64,000 bases of DNA from Oscillibacter sp. MSJ-31 (GTDB lineage Bacteria > Bacillota > Clostridia > Oscillospirales > Oscillospiraceae), in NCBI RefSeq assembly GCF_018918025.1, contig NZ_JAHLPT010000002.1, positions 186,001-250,000 of the forward strand, in the 5' to 3' direction. Position 1 is the first letter of the stretch, and each line of letters begins with the position of its first letter. The position numbers and the translations under genes are program-made. The notes beneath the pieces are model-generated. The model saw only the letters and a list, made by a program, of their open reading frames with translations. It had not been told where the DNA came from and did not search any database. Below, piece after piece: positions 52,169 to 61,788 of this stretch.

Positions 52169-52202
52169 GCCGCTTTGTCAAGAACGACAGGGCGGCTTTT
52201 TT
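52169..52202 (+). terminator. toxin mRNA terminator
   Basis: GCCGCTTTGTC / GACAGGGCGGC then TTTTTT; it overlaps the antitoxin promoter. Confidence 0.85.
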
Positions 52203-52225
52203 GCCGCCGGAAAGAGAGAATGCCT

Positions 52226-52528
52226 ATGAACCTATCGACCGTTGCATCGACCTGCTCGGAGATCACGGTCATTCTGGCCGCGCTGGCGATGCTCATTAAG
52301 CCCATCCGCAACAAGCTGCTGGGGCTGGACAAGCTGACCGACGCGCTCAAGTGCCAGCTCCGGCATGACATGCTGCACACCTACTACCGCCGCAGGGAGG
52401 GCCGCACCATCCGACAGTACGAGCTGGAGGATTTTCTCTATCTCTACCGCGGGTACAAGGCCCTCGGCGGCAACAGTTTTATCGACCGCATCAAGTCGGA
52501 GATCGACGAGTGGGAGGTGATTTCGTGA
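52226..52528 (+). CDS. prophage protein with N-terminal membrane helix
   Basis: 100 residues. MNLSTVASTCSEITVILAAL, then an amphipathic region and YYRRREGRTIRQYELEDFLY, later IDRIKSEIDEWEV. This pattern is common just before holin genes in clostridial prophages. Overlaps the next gene by 4 bp. Confidence 0.65.
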   Translation: MNLSTVASTCSEITVILAALAMLIKPIRNKLLGLDKLTDALKCQLRHDMLHTYYRRREGRTIRQYELEDFLYLYRGYKALGGNSFIDRIKSEIDEWEVIS

Positions 52529-52755
52529 CGTGGTGGCAGGTGTTCCTCATCGCGGTCTGCGTGCTGTGCGCGGTTGTCGTTGTGGCCTCCGCGCTGGCGA
52601 TCCTCGCGCACTGGCTCGAGGGCGTACGCAAGCGCGACCGGTACGTCTTGGCAGCCATCTTTAACCTGACATGGTACTGCATCGTGAGCCTCGTGCTCAC
52701 CGCCAACGACAAAATTGTGCCGGACAGCCTGACCGTCGCGTGGTTCGCCGCGTAG
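52525..52755 (+). CDS. small prophage membrane protein
   Basis: GTG start with GGAGGTGAT. 76 residues with two hydrophobic segments (VFLIAVCVLCAVVVVASALA; IFNLTWYCIVSLVL). Part of the lysis region; function unknown. Confidence 0.55.
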   Translation: MTWWQVFLIAVCVLCAVVVVASALAILAHWLEGVRKRDRYVLAAIFNLTWYCIVSLVLTANDKIVPDSLTVAWFAA

Positions 52756-52810
52756 ACGGCAGAGCTTGCCCTGCTCGCCAATATCAAGATCAAAGGAAAG
52801 GATGAATGAA

Positions 52811-53015
52811 ATGAAACTGCAATTCAACGACAAGGTCTACGGCATTTTGAAGTGGCTGTGCCTCATCGCCCTGCCCGCGCTCTCCGTGCTCTACAGCGCG
52901 CTGGCGGGCGTTTGGGGCTGGCCCTACGCGCAGGAGGTCGCGACCACCATCAACGCCGTGGTGGCCTTCGTGGGCGCGCTCATCGGCATCAGCACCGCGA
53001 GCTACAACAAAGCCA
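52811..53015 (+). CDS. phage holin, phiLC3-like, 3' end fused
   Basis: About 68 residues are normal: KLQFNDKVYGILKWLCLIAL, PALSVLYSALAGVWGWPYAQ, then LIGISTASYNKANG, which is close to the usual end of this holin family. After that the frame runs on into antisense-like sequence because the next gene's 5' part is deleted. The holin itself is probably almost complete. Confidence 0.7.
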
Positions 53016-53382
53016 ATGGCGCAGGCACACGGGCAGTGGGTCACCAAGGGCTACCGGCCCGGCGACGTGCTGATCTACGACTTGCCCGGCACGGCGTACA
53101 AGACCGACCACTGCGGAATCTGCGAGAGCGTCAGCGGGCAGTATGTCACCGCCATCGAGGGCAATACCTCCAACGGCAACACCGGCAGCCAGTCAAACGG
53201 CGACGGCGTGTATCGCCGCAAGCGAAAGATGTCGCTCGTGCTCGGCGCGTACCGCCCAAAGTACACGGACTATCGCGCACAGCTCCAAAAGCGGGCGGGG
53301 GTTGGAGGACAAGACGATGGACTACCTCGCGGCGTACAAGTACGGCAGCGACCTGATCCGCAAGCTGGCAACGATGAAATAA
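53016..53382 (+). pseudogene. endolysin remnant (CHAP-type C-terminal part)
   Basis: A frame shifted from the holin reads GQWVTKGYRPGDVLIYDLPG, then TDHCGICESVSGQYVTAIEG and YRRKRKMSLVLGAYRP, the end of a CHAP amidase with its histidine. The catalytic cysteine half is gone, deleted at about 53015. A last frame, MDYLAAYKYGSDLIRKLATM (53317-53382), may be a separate tiny gene. Confidence 0.75.
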
Positions 53383-53409
53383 TTTGCCCGATTCGGGCAA
53401 ATTTCAAAA

Positions 53410-53440
53410 GGCTGTGTCCAGCGTGGGCACAGCCTTATCC
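53410..53440 (+). terminator. terminator of prophage remnant
   Basis: GGCTGTG(T)CC / GG(G)CACAGCC, then TTATCC. Confidence 0.6.
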
Positions 53441-53442
53441 AT

Positions 53443-53461
53443 GACAACATTTTTGACAACA
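53443..53461. repeat. GACAACA direct repeats near prophage edge
   Basis: GACAACA at 53443-53449 and 53455-53461, 12 bp apart, between the prophage remnant and tRNA-Ser. Matches the spacing of the ACCACAA pair at 46075. Possible integrase arm sites. Confidence 0.4.
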
Positions 53462-53548
53462 AAACTGTTCCAAAGCATTCCGAAACATCACAAAAGTTTC
53501 CGCTTCGCCCCTATCTTCTGAGACAAAATTTTGGGTGCTGGGAAAATG

Positions 53549-53579
53549 AAAAAACCTTGAAACTACAGTAGTTTCAAGG
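53549..53579 (-). terminator. terminator of tRNA-Ser(GCT)
   Basis: CCTTGAAACTAC / GTAGTTTCAAGG followed on the minus strand by TTTTTT. Confidence 0.8.
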
Positions 53580-53585
53580 TTTTTC

Positions 53586-53680
53586 TTGGCGCGGAAGAGA
53601 GGATTTGAACCTCCGCGGCGCTTTTTACACACCCTACTCCCTTAGCAGGGGAGCCCCTTCGGCCACTTGGGTACTTCCGC
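53586..53680 (-). tRNA. tRNA-Ser (anticodon GCT)
   Basis: Class II: acceptor GCGGAAG/CTTCCGC, anticodon loop CTGCTAA with normal U33, long variable arm, T-arm GGAGG-TTCAAAT-CCTCT, encoded CCA. Canonical compared with the tRNA-Ser of the element. Its 3' end faces the prophage remnant, so it may be the prophage attachment site. Confidence 0.92.
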
Positions 53681-53712
53681 AAATGTCGAAATTCTTCAGC
53701 CGATGTTCCATT

Positions 53713-53800
53713 TGGCGGAGAGAGTGGGATTCGAACCCACGGATGCTTTCACATCGCCGGTTTTCAAGACCGGTGCTTTCAACCGCTCAGCCATCTCTCC
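53713..53800 (-). tRNA. tRNA-Ser (anticodon TGA)
   Basis: Class II: acceptor GGAGAGA/TCTCTCC, anticodon loop CTTGAAA, variable arm GATGTGAAAGCATC, T-arm GTGGG-TTCGAAT-CCCAC, encoded CCA. Chromosomal. Confidence 0.93.
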
Positions 53801-53939
53801 ATGCTTGTGAGGAGCCGGCTCACTCTCAAACGCAAGTGTTATCTTAGCATATTGTGGGGGTACTTGTCAAGGAGAAAGCGCGAAATGTTTGCCGTAAATT
53901 AGAAAAACCTTTCGCGTGAAAAGAACTTTTCGGCAGCGC

Positions 53940-53968
53940 TTGACCGTTCCGACGTTTTTCGATACAAT
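53940..53968 (+). promoter_or_regulatory. promoter of formate/nitrite transporter gene
   Basis: TTGACC (53940-53945), 17-bp spacer, TACAAT (53963-53968), 44 bp before the start codon. Confidence 0.7.
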
Positions 53969-54012
53969 ATATCAATATTGTGTCCGCATGAAAGAGGAAA
54001 GGAGACCTGCCC

Positions 54013-54786
54013 ATGCTCACCCCTCCCGAGATCGCCCGGAGCCTGCTCGCCGCCGGCGAGAGCAAGGCGCGGCTGCCCCTTGGAAAGATGCTCCTGCTCG
54101 CCATATTGGCGGGAGCCTACATCGCGCTCGCAGGCGTCGGTGCGACGGCGGCCGCCGTGACGGTGGAGAGCGGCTCGCTTGCAAAGCTCCTTTCGGCCTG
54201 CGTGTTTCCGGCGGGACTTTCCATGGTGATCCTCGCGGGCAGCGAGCTTTTCACCGGCAACTGCCTGATGGTGATGGCCCTGCTGGAGCGCCGCATCACG
54301 CCCGCACAGCTGCTGCGTAACTGGCTGACTGTCTACCTCGGCAATGCCGTGGGCGGCGCGGCGGTGGCCGCGCTGGCGGTCTACAGCCACACGGCCTCGC
54401 TTTTCGGCGATGGTCTGGCGCGCTCGATGGTTTCCATCGCGGAGAGCAAGGCGGCGCTCGGATTTGGAGACGCTTTCCTGCGCGGGGTCCTGTGCAATTT
54501 TCTGGTTTGCCTCGCGGTGTGGATGGCGGCAGCCTCCAAACGCGCGGAGGGGAAGGTCATCGCGCTCTTTTTTCCCATCCTGCTCTTTGTCCTCTGCGGC
54601 TATGAGCACTGCATCGCGAACCTGTACTACCTGCCCGCCGGTGCGTTTGCCGCGGCGGAGTACGGCATGGAAACGACGCTGACGCTTGCCGGCTGTCTTG
54701 AAAACCTCGCGGCGGTGACGCTCGGGAATCTTGTCGGCGGCGCGGCGCTCGGAGTGGGCTACCGCTTCGCTTATCTCAAAGAATGA
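54013..54786 (+). CDS. formate/nitrite transporter family channel
   Basis: 257 residues, FocA/NirC/HSC fold with about six membrane helices. Family signatures: GAYIALAGVGATAAAVT, AGSELFTGNCLMVM and GVLCNFLVCLAVWMAAASK, then FVLCGYEHCIANLYYLP. Passes formate, nitrite or hydrosulfide across the membrane; the substrate cannot be told from sequence alone. Single gene with its own promoter. The stretch 54787-54968 holds nothing I can support. Confidence 0.92.
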   Translation: MLTPPEIARSLLAAGESKARLPLGKMLLLAILAGAYIALAGVGATAAAVTVESGSLAKLLSACVFPAGLSMVILAGSELFTGNCLMVMALLERRITPAQLLRNWLTVYLGNAVGGAAVAALAVYSHTASLFGDGLARSMVSIAESKAALGFGDAFLRGVLCNFLVCLAVWMAAASKRAEGKVIALFFPILLFVLCGYEHCIANLYYLPAGAFAAAEYGMETTLTLAGCLENLAAVTLGNLVGGAALGVGYRFAYLKE

Positions 54787-54968
54787 TGCGCCGCCCCTGA
54801 AATAGTTTGCGCAGAAAACGAAAAAAGACACACCCCAAAGGCGAGTCCATGTTTATCATAGCACGGCGCCCTATGCAATGCAAGAGAAATTTTTTCTCTT
54901 GCAGCAATTTTGTGGACAGCGCCAACACATTGCCCGGATATTGGAAAAAGCTTGAACAATATGAAGTC

Positions 54969-54997
54969 TTGACGTCGGAAACTTGCAGAGGTAGAAT
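54969..54997 (+). promoter_or_regulatory. promoter of glutamine synthetase gene
   Basis: TTGACG (54969-54974), 17-bp spacer, TAGAAT (54992-54997). Confidence 0.7.
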
Positions 54998-55045
54998 CTA
55001 TCCATATTTTTTGTAAATAAAAAACGAATAAGGAGGTTCGTAACG

Positions 55046-57148
55046 ATGAGTGAAAAAGATCGTATTCCCGAGCTGTTTGGTTCGATGTCCTTTAATGAGG
55101 GAACGATGGAGCAGTATGTTCCGCATCAGGCGATGGAAGTCTGGCGCGACTGCCTGAAAAGCGGCAAGCCGCTGCCACTGACCGCCGCGAACGATATCGC
55201 CGAGGCCATGAAGACCTGGGCGCTGGAGCATGGCGCGACGCATTTTACCCATTGGTTCCAGCCCTTGACCGGCATCACCGCCGAAAAGCACGACAGCTTT
55301 ATCAACCCCATCGGCGGCGGCAAGATCATCATGGATTTCTCAGGCAAGGAGCTGGTGTGCGGCGAGCCCGACGCCTCGAGCTTCCCCTCCGGCGGTCTGC
55401 GCGCGACCTTTGAGGCGCGCGGCTACAGCGCATGGGACCCCACCGCCTTTGCCTTCATCAAGGACGGCAGCCTTTGCATCCCGACGGTGTTCTGCTCCTA
55501 CGGCGGCGCGGCGCTGGACAAGAAGACCCCGCTGCTGCGCTCGAACGAGGCGGTCAACCGCGAAGCGGTGAAGCTGCTGCATCTTTTCGACAGCCAGAAG
55601 GACGTCAGTAAGGTCACGCCGCAGGTCGGCCCCGAGCAGGAGTATTTCCTCATTGACCGCGAGCTGTACCTCAAGCGTGAGGACCTGCGACTGTGCGGCC
55701 GCGCCCTCTTCGGCAGCAAGCCGCCCAAGGGCCAGGAGCTGGACGACCACTACTTCGGCGTCATCCGCCCGCGCGTGGCGGCCTTTATGAAGGAGTTGGA
55801 CGAGGAGCTGTGGAAGCTCGGCGTGCTCTCCAAGACCAAGCACAACGAGGTCGCCCCCGGTCAGCACGAGATGGCTCCCATCTACTGCGACGCCAACACC
55901 GCCAACGATCAGAACCAGCTCGTCATGGAGACGATGAAGAAGGTCGCCGAGCGCCACGGTCTCGTCTGCCTGCTGCATGAAAAGCCCTTTGCCGGCGTCA
56001 ACGGCTCCGGTAAGCACGTCAACTGGTCGCTCTCGACCGACACGGGCGAGAATCTGTTCTCCCCCGGCAAAACGCCCAGCCAGAACGCCGTGTTCCTGCT
56101 TTTCCTCGCCGCCTTCGTCAAGGGCGTGGACGAGTATCAGGAGCTGCTGCGCTGCTCCGTCGCCTTCGCGGGCAACGATCACCGTCTCGGCGCGCAGGAA
56201 GCGCCGCCGGCCATCATCTCCGTCTTCCTCGGCTCCGAGCTGCAGAGCATCATCGACGCCATCGTCGGTGAGAGCGACTATACCGAGACCGAGCGCAAGA
56301 CGCTGCGCATCGGCGTGGACGTGCTGCCCTCCATCCCGCAGGACACCACCGACCGCAACCGTACCTCGCCCGTGGCTTTCACCGGCAACAAGTTCGAGTT
56401 CCGTATGCCCGGCTCCAGCCAGTCCATCGCCGGCCCCGTCACGGTGCTCAACACCATCATGGCGGAGGAGCTCAGCCAGTTCTACGCGGTGCTCAAGGAG
56501 GCGCCGGACTTCAACAAGGCGCTGCACGACCTTGTGCGCAAGGCGTTCATCGAGCATGGCCGCATCATCTTTAACGGCAACGGCTATGAGGAGGCGTGGG
56601 TCGAGGAGGCCGCGCGCCGCGGCCTTGCGAATCTGCGCAGCACCGCCGACGCCCTGCCGACCTATGTTCTGCCCAAGAACGTCGAACTGATGATGAAGCA
56701 CGGCGTTTACACGAAGGAGGAAATGCTCTCCCGCCACGAGATCCACATGGAGAAGTACCGCAAGGTCATCCACATCGAAGCGGCCACCATGGTCGATATG
56801 GTCCAGCATGAGATCCTCAACGCCGCCTCCGAGTATGAGAGCAAGCTCTGCGAGACGATGCTGCGCAAGCACGAGGCCGCACCCGAGCTGCCCTGCCACG
56901 TCGAGAAGTCGCTGGCCAACTCCATCGGCATCCTCAACGACAAGCTGCTCGAGCAGACCGTGACGCTCAAGACCGCGCTGGAGACTGCGCCCGTCGGCGC
57001 CTCCGGCGAAGAGGAGATGCGCTATTACCACGACGTTGTTGCCGCTGATATGGACGCGGTGCGCGATACTGTCGACCGTCTCGAGACGCTGACCGCCGGC
57101 AAGTACTGGCCGTATCCGACCTTCTACGATCTGCTTTTCTCCGTTTGA
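55046..57148 (+). CDS. glnN: glutamine synthetase type III
   Basis: 700 residues, the size of GS III. MSEKDRIPELFGSMSFNEGT and ATHFTHWFQPLTGITAEKHD are GS III signatures; the active-site blocks KHNEVAPGQHEMAP and GSGKHVNWSLSTDTGENLF follow, and the C-terminal GSIII helical extension is present. ATP-dependent ammonia assimilation in the cytosol. AAGGAGG ribosome site; monocistronic with a terminator. Confidence 0.96.
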   Translation: MSEKDRIPELFGSMSFNEGTMEQYVPHQAMEVWRDCLKSGKPLPLTAANDIAEAMKTWALEHGATHFTHWFQPLTGITAEKHDSFINPIGGGKIIMDFSGKELVCGEPDASSFPSGGLRATFEARGYSAWDPTAFAFIKDGSLCIPTVFCSYGGAALDKKTPLLRSNEAVNREAVKLLHLFDSQKDVSKVTPQVGPEQEYFLIDRELYLKREDLRLCGRALFGSKPPKGQELDDHYFGVIRPRVAAFMKELDEELWKLGVLSKTKHNEVAPGQHEMAPIYCDANTANDQNQLVMETMKKVAERHGLVCLLHEKPFAGVNGSGKHVNWSLSTDTGENLFSPGKTPSQNAVFLLFLAAFVKGVDEYQELLRCSVAFAGNDHRLGAQEAPPAIISVFLGSELQSIIDAIVGESDYTETERKTLRIGVDVLPSIPQDTTDRNRTSPVAFTGNKFEFRMPGSSQSIAGPVTVLNTIMAEELSQFYAVLKEAPDFNKALHDLVRKAFIEHGRIIFNGNGYEEAWVEEAARRGLANLRSTADALPTYVLPKNVELMMKHGVYTKEEMLSRHEIHMEKYRKVIHIEAATMVDMVQHEILNAASEYESKLCETMLRKHEAAPELPCHVEKSLANSIGILNDKLLEQTVTLKTALETAPVGASGEEEMRYYHDVVAADMDAVRDTVDRLETLTAGKYWPYPTFYDLLFSV

Positions 57149-57153
57149 TCCCC

Positions 57154-57182
57154 AAAAGGAACGCTTTCTGAGCGTTCCTTTT
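57154..57182. terminator. terminator after glnN
   Basis: AAAAGGAACGC / GCGTTCCTTTT with 7-base loop. Confidence 0.85.
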
Positions 57183-57222
57183 GAAATGATTTTTCCAATT
57201 TATTTGTGTTGTGGAGGAGAAC

Positions 57223-58821
57223 ATGAAGTACATTTTTGTCACCGGCGGCGTGGTGTCCGGCCTCGGCAAGGGCATCTGCGCGGCGTCGCTCGGCCGCCTG
57301 TTGAAGCAGTGCGGGCTGCGCGTGAAGAACCAGAAATTCGACCCCTATCTCAATGTGGACCCCGGCACGATGAGTCCCTACCAGCACGGCGAGGTCTTCG
57401 TCACCGACGACGGCGCGGAGACCGACCTGGACCTCGGCCACTACGAGCGCTTCGTGGATGAGGCGCTGAACGCGAACGCTTCCGTCTCCTCCGGCAAGGT
57501 CTACTGGAGCGTCCTCAACCGCGAGCGGCAGGGCGGCTACCTCGGCGGCACGGTGCAGATCATTCCGCACGTCACCGACGAGATCAAAAGCCGCGTCTAC
57601 GCCATGGACGACGGCGAGACCGACGTGTGCATCACGGAGATCGGCGGCACGGTGGGCGATATCGAGAGCCAGCCGTTCCTTGAAGCGATCCGGCAGGTCG
57701 CGGCGGAAAAAGGGAGAGGAAACGTCCTCTTTATCCACGTTCCGCTCATCGTCTCCATCCCCGGCAGCGGCGAGCTCAAGAGCAAGCCCACGCAGCATTC
57801 CGTCAAGGAGCTGCTCTCCCTCGGCATCCAGCCGGATATCCTCGTCTGCCGCACGGACAGCCCGTTGACCGACGATGTGCGCCACAAAATCGCGCTGTTC
57901 TGCAACGTTGAGCCGGAGTGCGTGATCCCGAACGTCACGGCCTCCACACTCTATGAGGTGCCGCTGCTGCTTGAGGACGCCGGCCTCTGCCGCGAGGTCT
58001 GCCGCAAGCTCGGCTTTGACTGCGGCGAGCCGGATATGAAGGCATGGACGGCGCTCGTCGAGAAGATCAAGCACGCGCACAAACAGGTGACCATCGCGCT
58101 CGTCGGCAAGTATACCGGCCTGCACGACGCTTATCTGAGCGTCGTTGAGTCGCTCTTCCACGCGGGCACGGCCTGCGACGCACAGGTGACGATCCAATGG
58201 GTCGATTCCGAAACGCTGACGGCGGAGAATGTCGCCTCCGTTCTCGGCGGCTGCGCGGGCGTGCTGGTGCCCGGCGGCTTCGGCGACCGCGGCATCGAGG
58301 GCATGATCCTCGCCGCGCAGTACGCGCGCGAGAACGGCGTGCCCTATCTCGGCATCTGCCTCGGTATGCAGATCGCCGTCATCGAGTTTGCGCGCCACGC
58401 CGTCGGCTGGGCCGACGCGCACAGCGCGGAGTTCTCCTCCCTCACTGCGCACCCGGTCATCGCGCTGCTGCCCGACCAGATCGGCGTGACCGCCAAGGGC
58501 GGCACGATGCGTCTCGGCAAATACCCCTGCGTGCTCGGCGAGGGCACGAAGGCGTATGCCGCCTACGGCACACGCGAGATCTCCGAGCGCCACCGTCACC
58601 GCTACGAGTTCAATAACCTCTTCCGCGAGGAGCTTGAGCGCGCGGGCATGACCTTCTCCGGCACCTCGCCGGACGGCTCGCTCGTTGAGATCGCCGAGCT
58701 GAGCGAGCAGGATTGGTACGTCGGCTGCCAGTTCCACCCCGAATTCAAGAGCCGTCCCGACCGTCCGCACCCACTCTTCACCGGCTTTGTCGCCGCGGCG
58801 CTGCGCAAGGCGGGCAAATAA
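57223..58821 (+). CDS. pyrG: CTP synthase
   Basis: 532 residues from the ATG behind GGAGGAG. Synthetase domain [20 protein letters not shown], then [20 protein letters not shown] and [15 protein letters not shown]; glutaminase domain with [10 protein letters not shown], catalytic cysteine in [12 protein letters not shown], and a C-terminal His-Pro-Glu triad in [12 protein letters not shown]. Converts UTP to CTP with glutamine as nitrogen source, next to the glutamine synthetase gene. Confidence 0.97.
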   Translation: MKYIFVTGGVVSGLGKGICAASLGRLLKQCGLRVKNQKFDPYLNVDPGTMSPYQHGEVFVTDDGAETDLDLGHYERFVDEALNANASVSSGKVYWSVLNRERQGGYLGGTVQIIPHVTDEIKSRVYAMDDGETDVCITEIGGTVGDIESQPFLEAIRQVAAEKGRGNVLFIHVPLIVSIPGSGELKSKPTQHSVKELLSLGIQPDILVCRTDSPLTDDVRHKIALFCNVEPECVIPNVTASTLYEVPLLLEDAGLCREVCRKLGFDCGEPDMKAWTALVEKIKHAHKQVTIALVGKYTGLHDAYLSVVESLFHAGTACDAQVTIQWVDSETLTAENVASVLGGCAGVLVPGGFGDRGIEGMILAAQYARENGVPYLGICLGMQIAVIEFARHAVGWADAHSAEFSSLTAHPVIALLPDQIGVTAKGGTMRLGKYPCVLGEGTKAYAAYGTREISERHRHRYEFNNLFREELERAGMTFSGTSPDGSLVEIAELSEQDWYVGCQFHPEFKSRPDRPHPLFTGFVAAALRKAGK

Positions 58822-58828
58822 TAGTGAA

Positions 58829-58893
58829 GGGGGCGGAGCCGTATGGCTCCGCCCCCTGCATGAAAAAAGAGAACCGCCGCGCGGTTCTCTTTT
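58829..58893. terminator. two terminators between pyrG and metI
   Basis: GGGGGCGGAGCC/GGCTCCGCCCCC (58829-58856), then AAAGAGAACCGC/GCGGTTCTCTTTT (58866-58893), serving the convergent genes. Confidence 0.85.
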
Positions 58894-58900
58894 GCTGTAT

Positions 58901-59597
58901 TCAGCGGTTTTTCAGACGCTTGTCGCACTTGGCGGCGAGCTTCGTGCCGACGCTCTGGAAGAGCTGCACGAGCAGAATGAGCAGGATGACCGCCGCGTAC
59001 ATCACGAGATATTTGTAGCGGTAGTAGCCGTAGTCAATGGCGATCTTGCCGAGGCCGCCGCCGCCGATGATGCCGCTCATGGCCGAATAGCCGAGGATGG
59101 TCGTGAGCGCGATGGTGAAGTTCTGCAGCAGGGAGGGGATGCTTTCGGGGATCATCACCTTGCAGATGATCTGCATGGGCGTCGCGCCCATGCTCTGCGC
59201 GGCCTCGATGATGTTGGGGTCCAGCTCACGCAGGCTGCTCTCGACGAGACGCGCGACGAACGGAAAGGCCGCGACGACAAGCGGAACGATGGTCGCGGTC
59301 GTGCCGACGGTCGTGCCGATGATGAGGCGCGAGAGCGGAAAGACCATGATCATCAAAATCAGGAACGGAATAGAGCGCAGCAGGTTGATAAGAACGTTCA
59401 GCACGCTCATCAGCCAGCGGGGGAGCGGCAGTACGCCGTCCCTTTCGCCCACCACGAGCAGCACGCCCAGCGGCAGACCGATCACGATGGCGAAGGCCGT
59501 GGAGAGGAGCGTAACATAGAAGGTTTCCCAGATGGCGGAGAGGAACTGCGTTTGCAGCGCTGCGGTCAGCTCCTCGATGGACTCGGGAGAGAAAAGA

Positions 59598-59608
<11 letters not shown>
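58901..59608 (-). CDS. metI: methionine ABC transporter permease MetI
   Basis: 235 residues, five membrane helices. The ATPase-coupling loop is ESSLRELDPNIIEAAQSMGA (EAA motif), followed by the family signature YSAMSGIIGGGGLGKIAIDYGY. Overlaps the metN end by 11 bp. Works in the membrane with MetN and MetQ to import methionine. Confidence 0.94.
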
Positions 59609-60605
<997 letters not shown>

Positions 60606-60629
60606 GGAATTCTCCTCCTTTCTTTTATC

Positions 60630-61478
60630 TTACTTCAGGGCGTCCAGCGTGGTCTGCTTGCCGCCGTAGAGACCCATGGGCTCGACGTGAATGGCAGCGA
60701 CGGAGACGATGTGTGTGCCGTTTTCCTTGTTGAAGTCATCAAGATAGGGGGTGTGCTGGAAGTAGTTGGCGTCCACGGTGCCGTCCTCCACGACGGTGTT
60801 GGGCACAACGTAGTCGTTGTAGGTCTGAATGTCGAGGGTGATGTCCTTTTCGGCAAGGATCTCCTTGGCGACCTCGAGGATCTCGGCGTGGGGCGTGGGG
60901 GATGCGGCGACGGAGATGGTCTGACCCGCGAGCGCGGCGTAGTCAACGCTGGCGTCGTAGCCGTCGCCCGGATTCTCGACGGTGCTCACGACCGCACCGT
61001 CATACTTCTCGGCGATGTAATCGGCGACCTGCTGGCTCTCGAGCGCGGCGACCAGAGCCTTGACCTTGTCGCTGGACTCGTTGCCTTCCTTGACAGCGAG
61101 GATGTTGGCGTAAGCGGAGGCGGAGCCTTCAATGACCAGAGAATCCTTGACAGGATTCAGCCCGGCGTTGATGGCGTAGTTGGAGTTGATGACGGCGTAG
61201 TCCACATCCTTGAGGATGTTGGGGATCTGCGCGGCTTCGGTCTCAACGATCTCGACGTTGTGAGGATTCTCGGCGATGTCGTTCTTGGTGGCGGTGATGC
61301 CGGCGCCGTCCTTGAGCTTGATGATGCCGTTGGCTTCGAGCAGCAGCAGGGCGCGGGCTTCGTTGGTGGTGTCGTTGGGGACTGCGATCTGAATGGCGGC
61401 GTCGGCCTTTTTGCCGCAGCCGGAGAGAATACCGAGGGCGAGAACTGCCGCGAGGGCAAGAGAAATGAGCTTTTTCAT
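60630..61478 (-). CDS. metQ: MetQ-type substrate-binding lipoprotein, circularly permuted
   Basis: 282 residues. Lipoprotein signal MKKLISLALAAVLALGILSG with lipobox LSGC. The mature protein starts with what is normally the second half of MetQ (IQIAVPNDTTNEARALLLLE, KLKDGAGITATKNDIAENPH, DYAVINSNYAINAGLNPVKD) and ends with the normal first half (SPTPHAEILEVAKEILAEKD, YNDYVVPNTVVEDGTVDANY, FQHTPYLDDF, HVEPMGLYGGKQTTLDALK). New ends fall exactly where LDEL(K)-AVPND is joined in ordinary MetQ, so the two lobes are swapped in order. The lobes look complete, so methionine binding is probably kept. Confidence 0.93.
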   Translation of the reverse strand: MKKLISLALAAVLALGILSGCGKKADAAIQIAVPNDTTNEARALLLLEANGIIKLKDGAGITATKNDIAENPHNVEIVETEAAQIPNILKDVDYAVINSNYAINAGLNPVKDSLVIEGSASAYANILAVKEGNESSDKVKALVAALESQQVADYIAEKYDGAVVSTVENPGDGYDASVDYAALAGQTISVAASPTPHAEILEVAKEILAEKDITLDIQTYNDYVVPNTVVEDGTVDANYFQHTPYLDDFNKENGTHIVSVAAIHVEPMGLYGGKQTTLDALK

Positions 61479-61543
61479 AATTTTATTCTTCCTTTTCTTG
61501 ATTTTGATATTATTTGAATGATTTTTGATGCGACGATCCGCGG

Positions 61544-61612
61544 TCACATTCGACCGCTCATGCGGGAACACGAACCGTGCGGACACATTCGCTCTTTCAA
61601 CAGCTTGAGCAT
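61544..61612 (-). CDS. 22-residue Met/Cys-containing leader peptide of met operon
   Basis: AAAGGAGG 10 bases before the ATG. The peptide starts MLKLLKERMCPHGSCSRMSG and ends Arg-Met: four Met and two Cys in 22 residues. It lies between the operon promoter and metQ (66-bp gap). A hairpin CGGTC/GACCG covers its last codons. The composition suggests a leader whose translation senses sulfur amino acids, which is an inference. Confidence 0.55.
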   Translation of the reverse strand: MLKLLKERMCPHGSCSRMSGRM

Positions 61613-61645
61613 CGTGTTTGACCTCCTTTGCTTGGGACGCTGTTA

Positions 61646-61713
61646 GTTATACACGATGCTTCGCCATTTGTCCAATACGCTATAAGGATAATGAGTTATA
61701 GGTGCAAACTATA
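61646..61713 (-). promoter_or_regulatory. metQNI promoter with LysR-type binding site
   Basis: Minus strand TTGGAC (61675-61670), 18-bp spacer, TATAAC (61651-61646). Upstream of the -35 lies the perfect dyad TATAG-N7-CTATA (61697-61713), a T-N11-A LysR box placed where activators bind, with a second overlapping CTATAA/TTATAG pair (61680-61701). The LysR gene is immediately upstream. Confidence 0.7.
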
Positions 61714-61788
61714 GCATAGTGCGTTTCATATACTTCAATGGCATAATGTCGAGACATATATTGACGATATGAACAAAACAGGAGGGTG

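Noticed and set aside
55340-57031. 563-residue minus-strand ORF over glutamine synthetase, and similar long antisense ORFs over pyrG and metN
   Set aside because: Typical long antisense frames of high-GC genes; the sense products are well-known enzymes.
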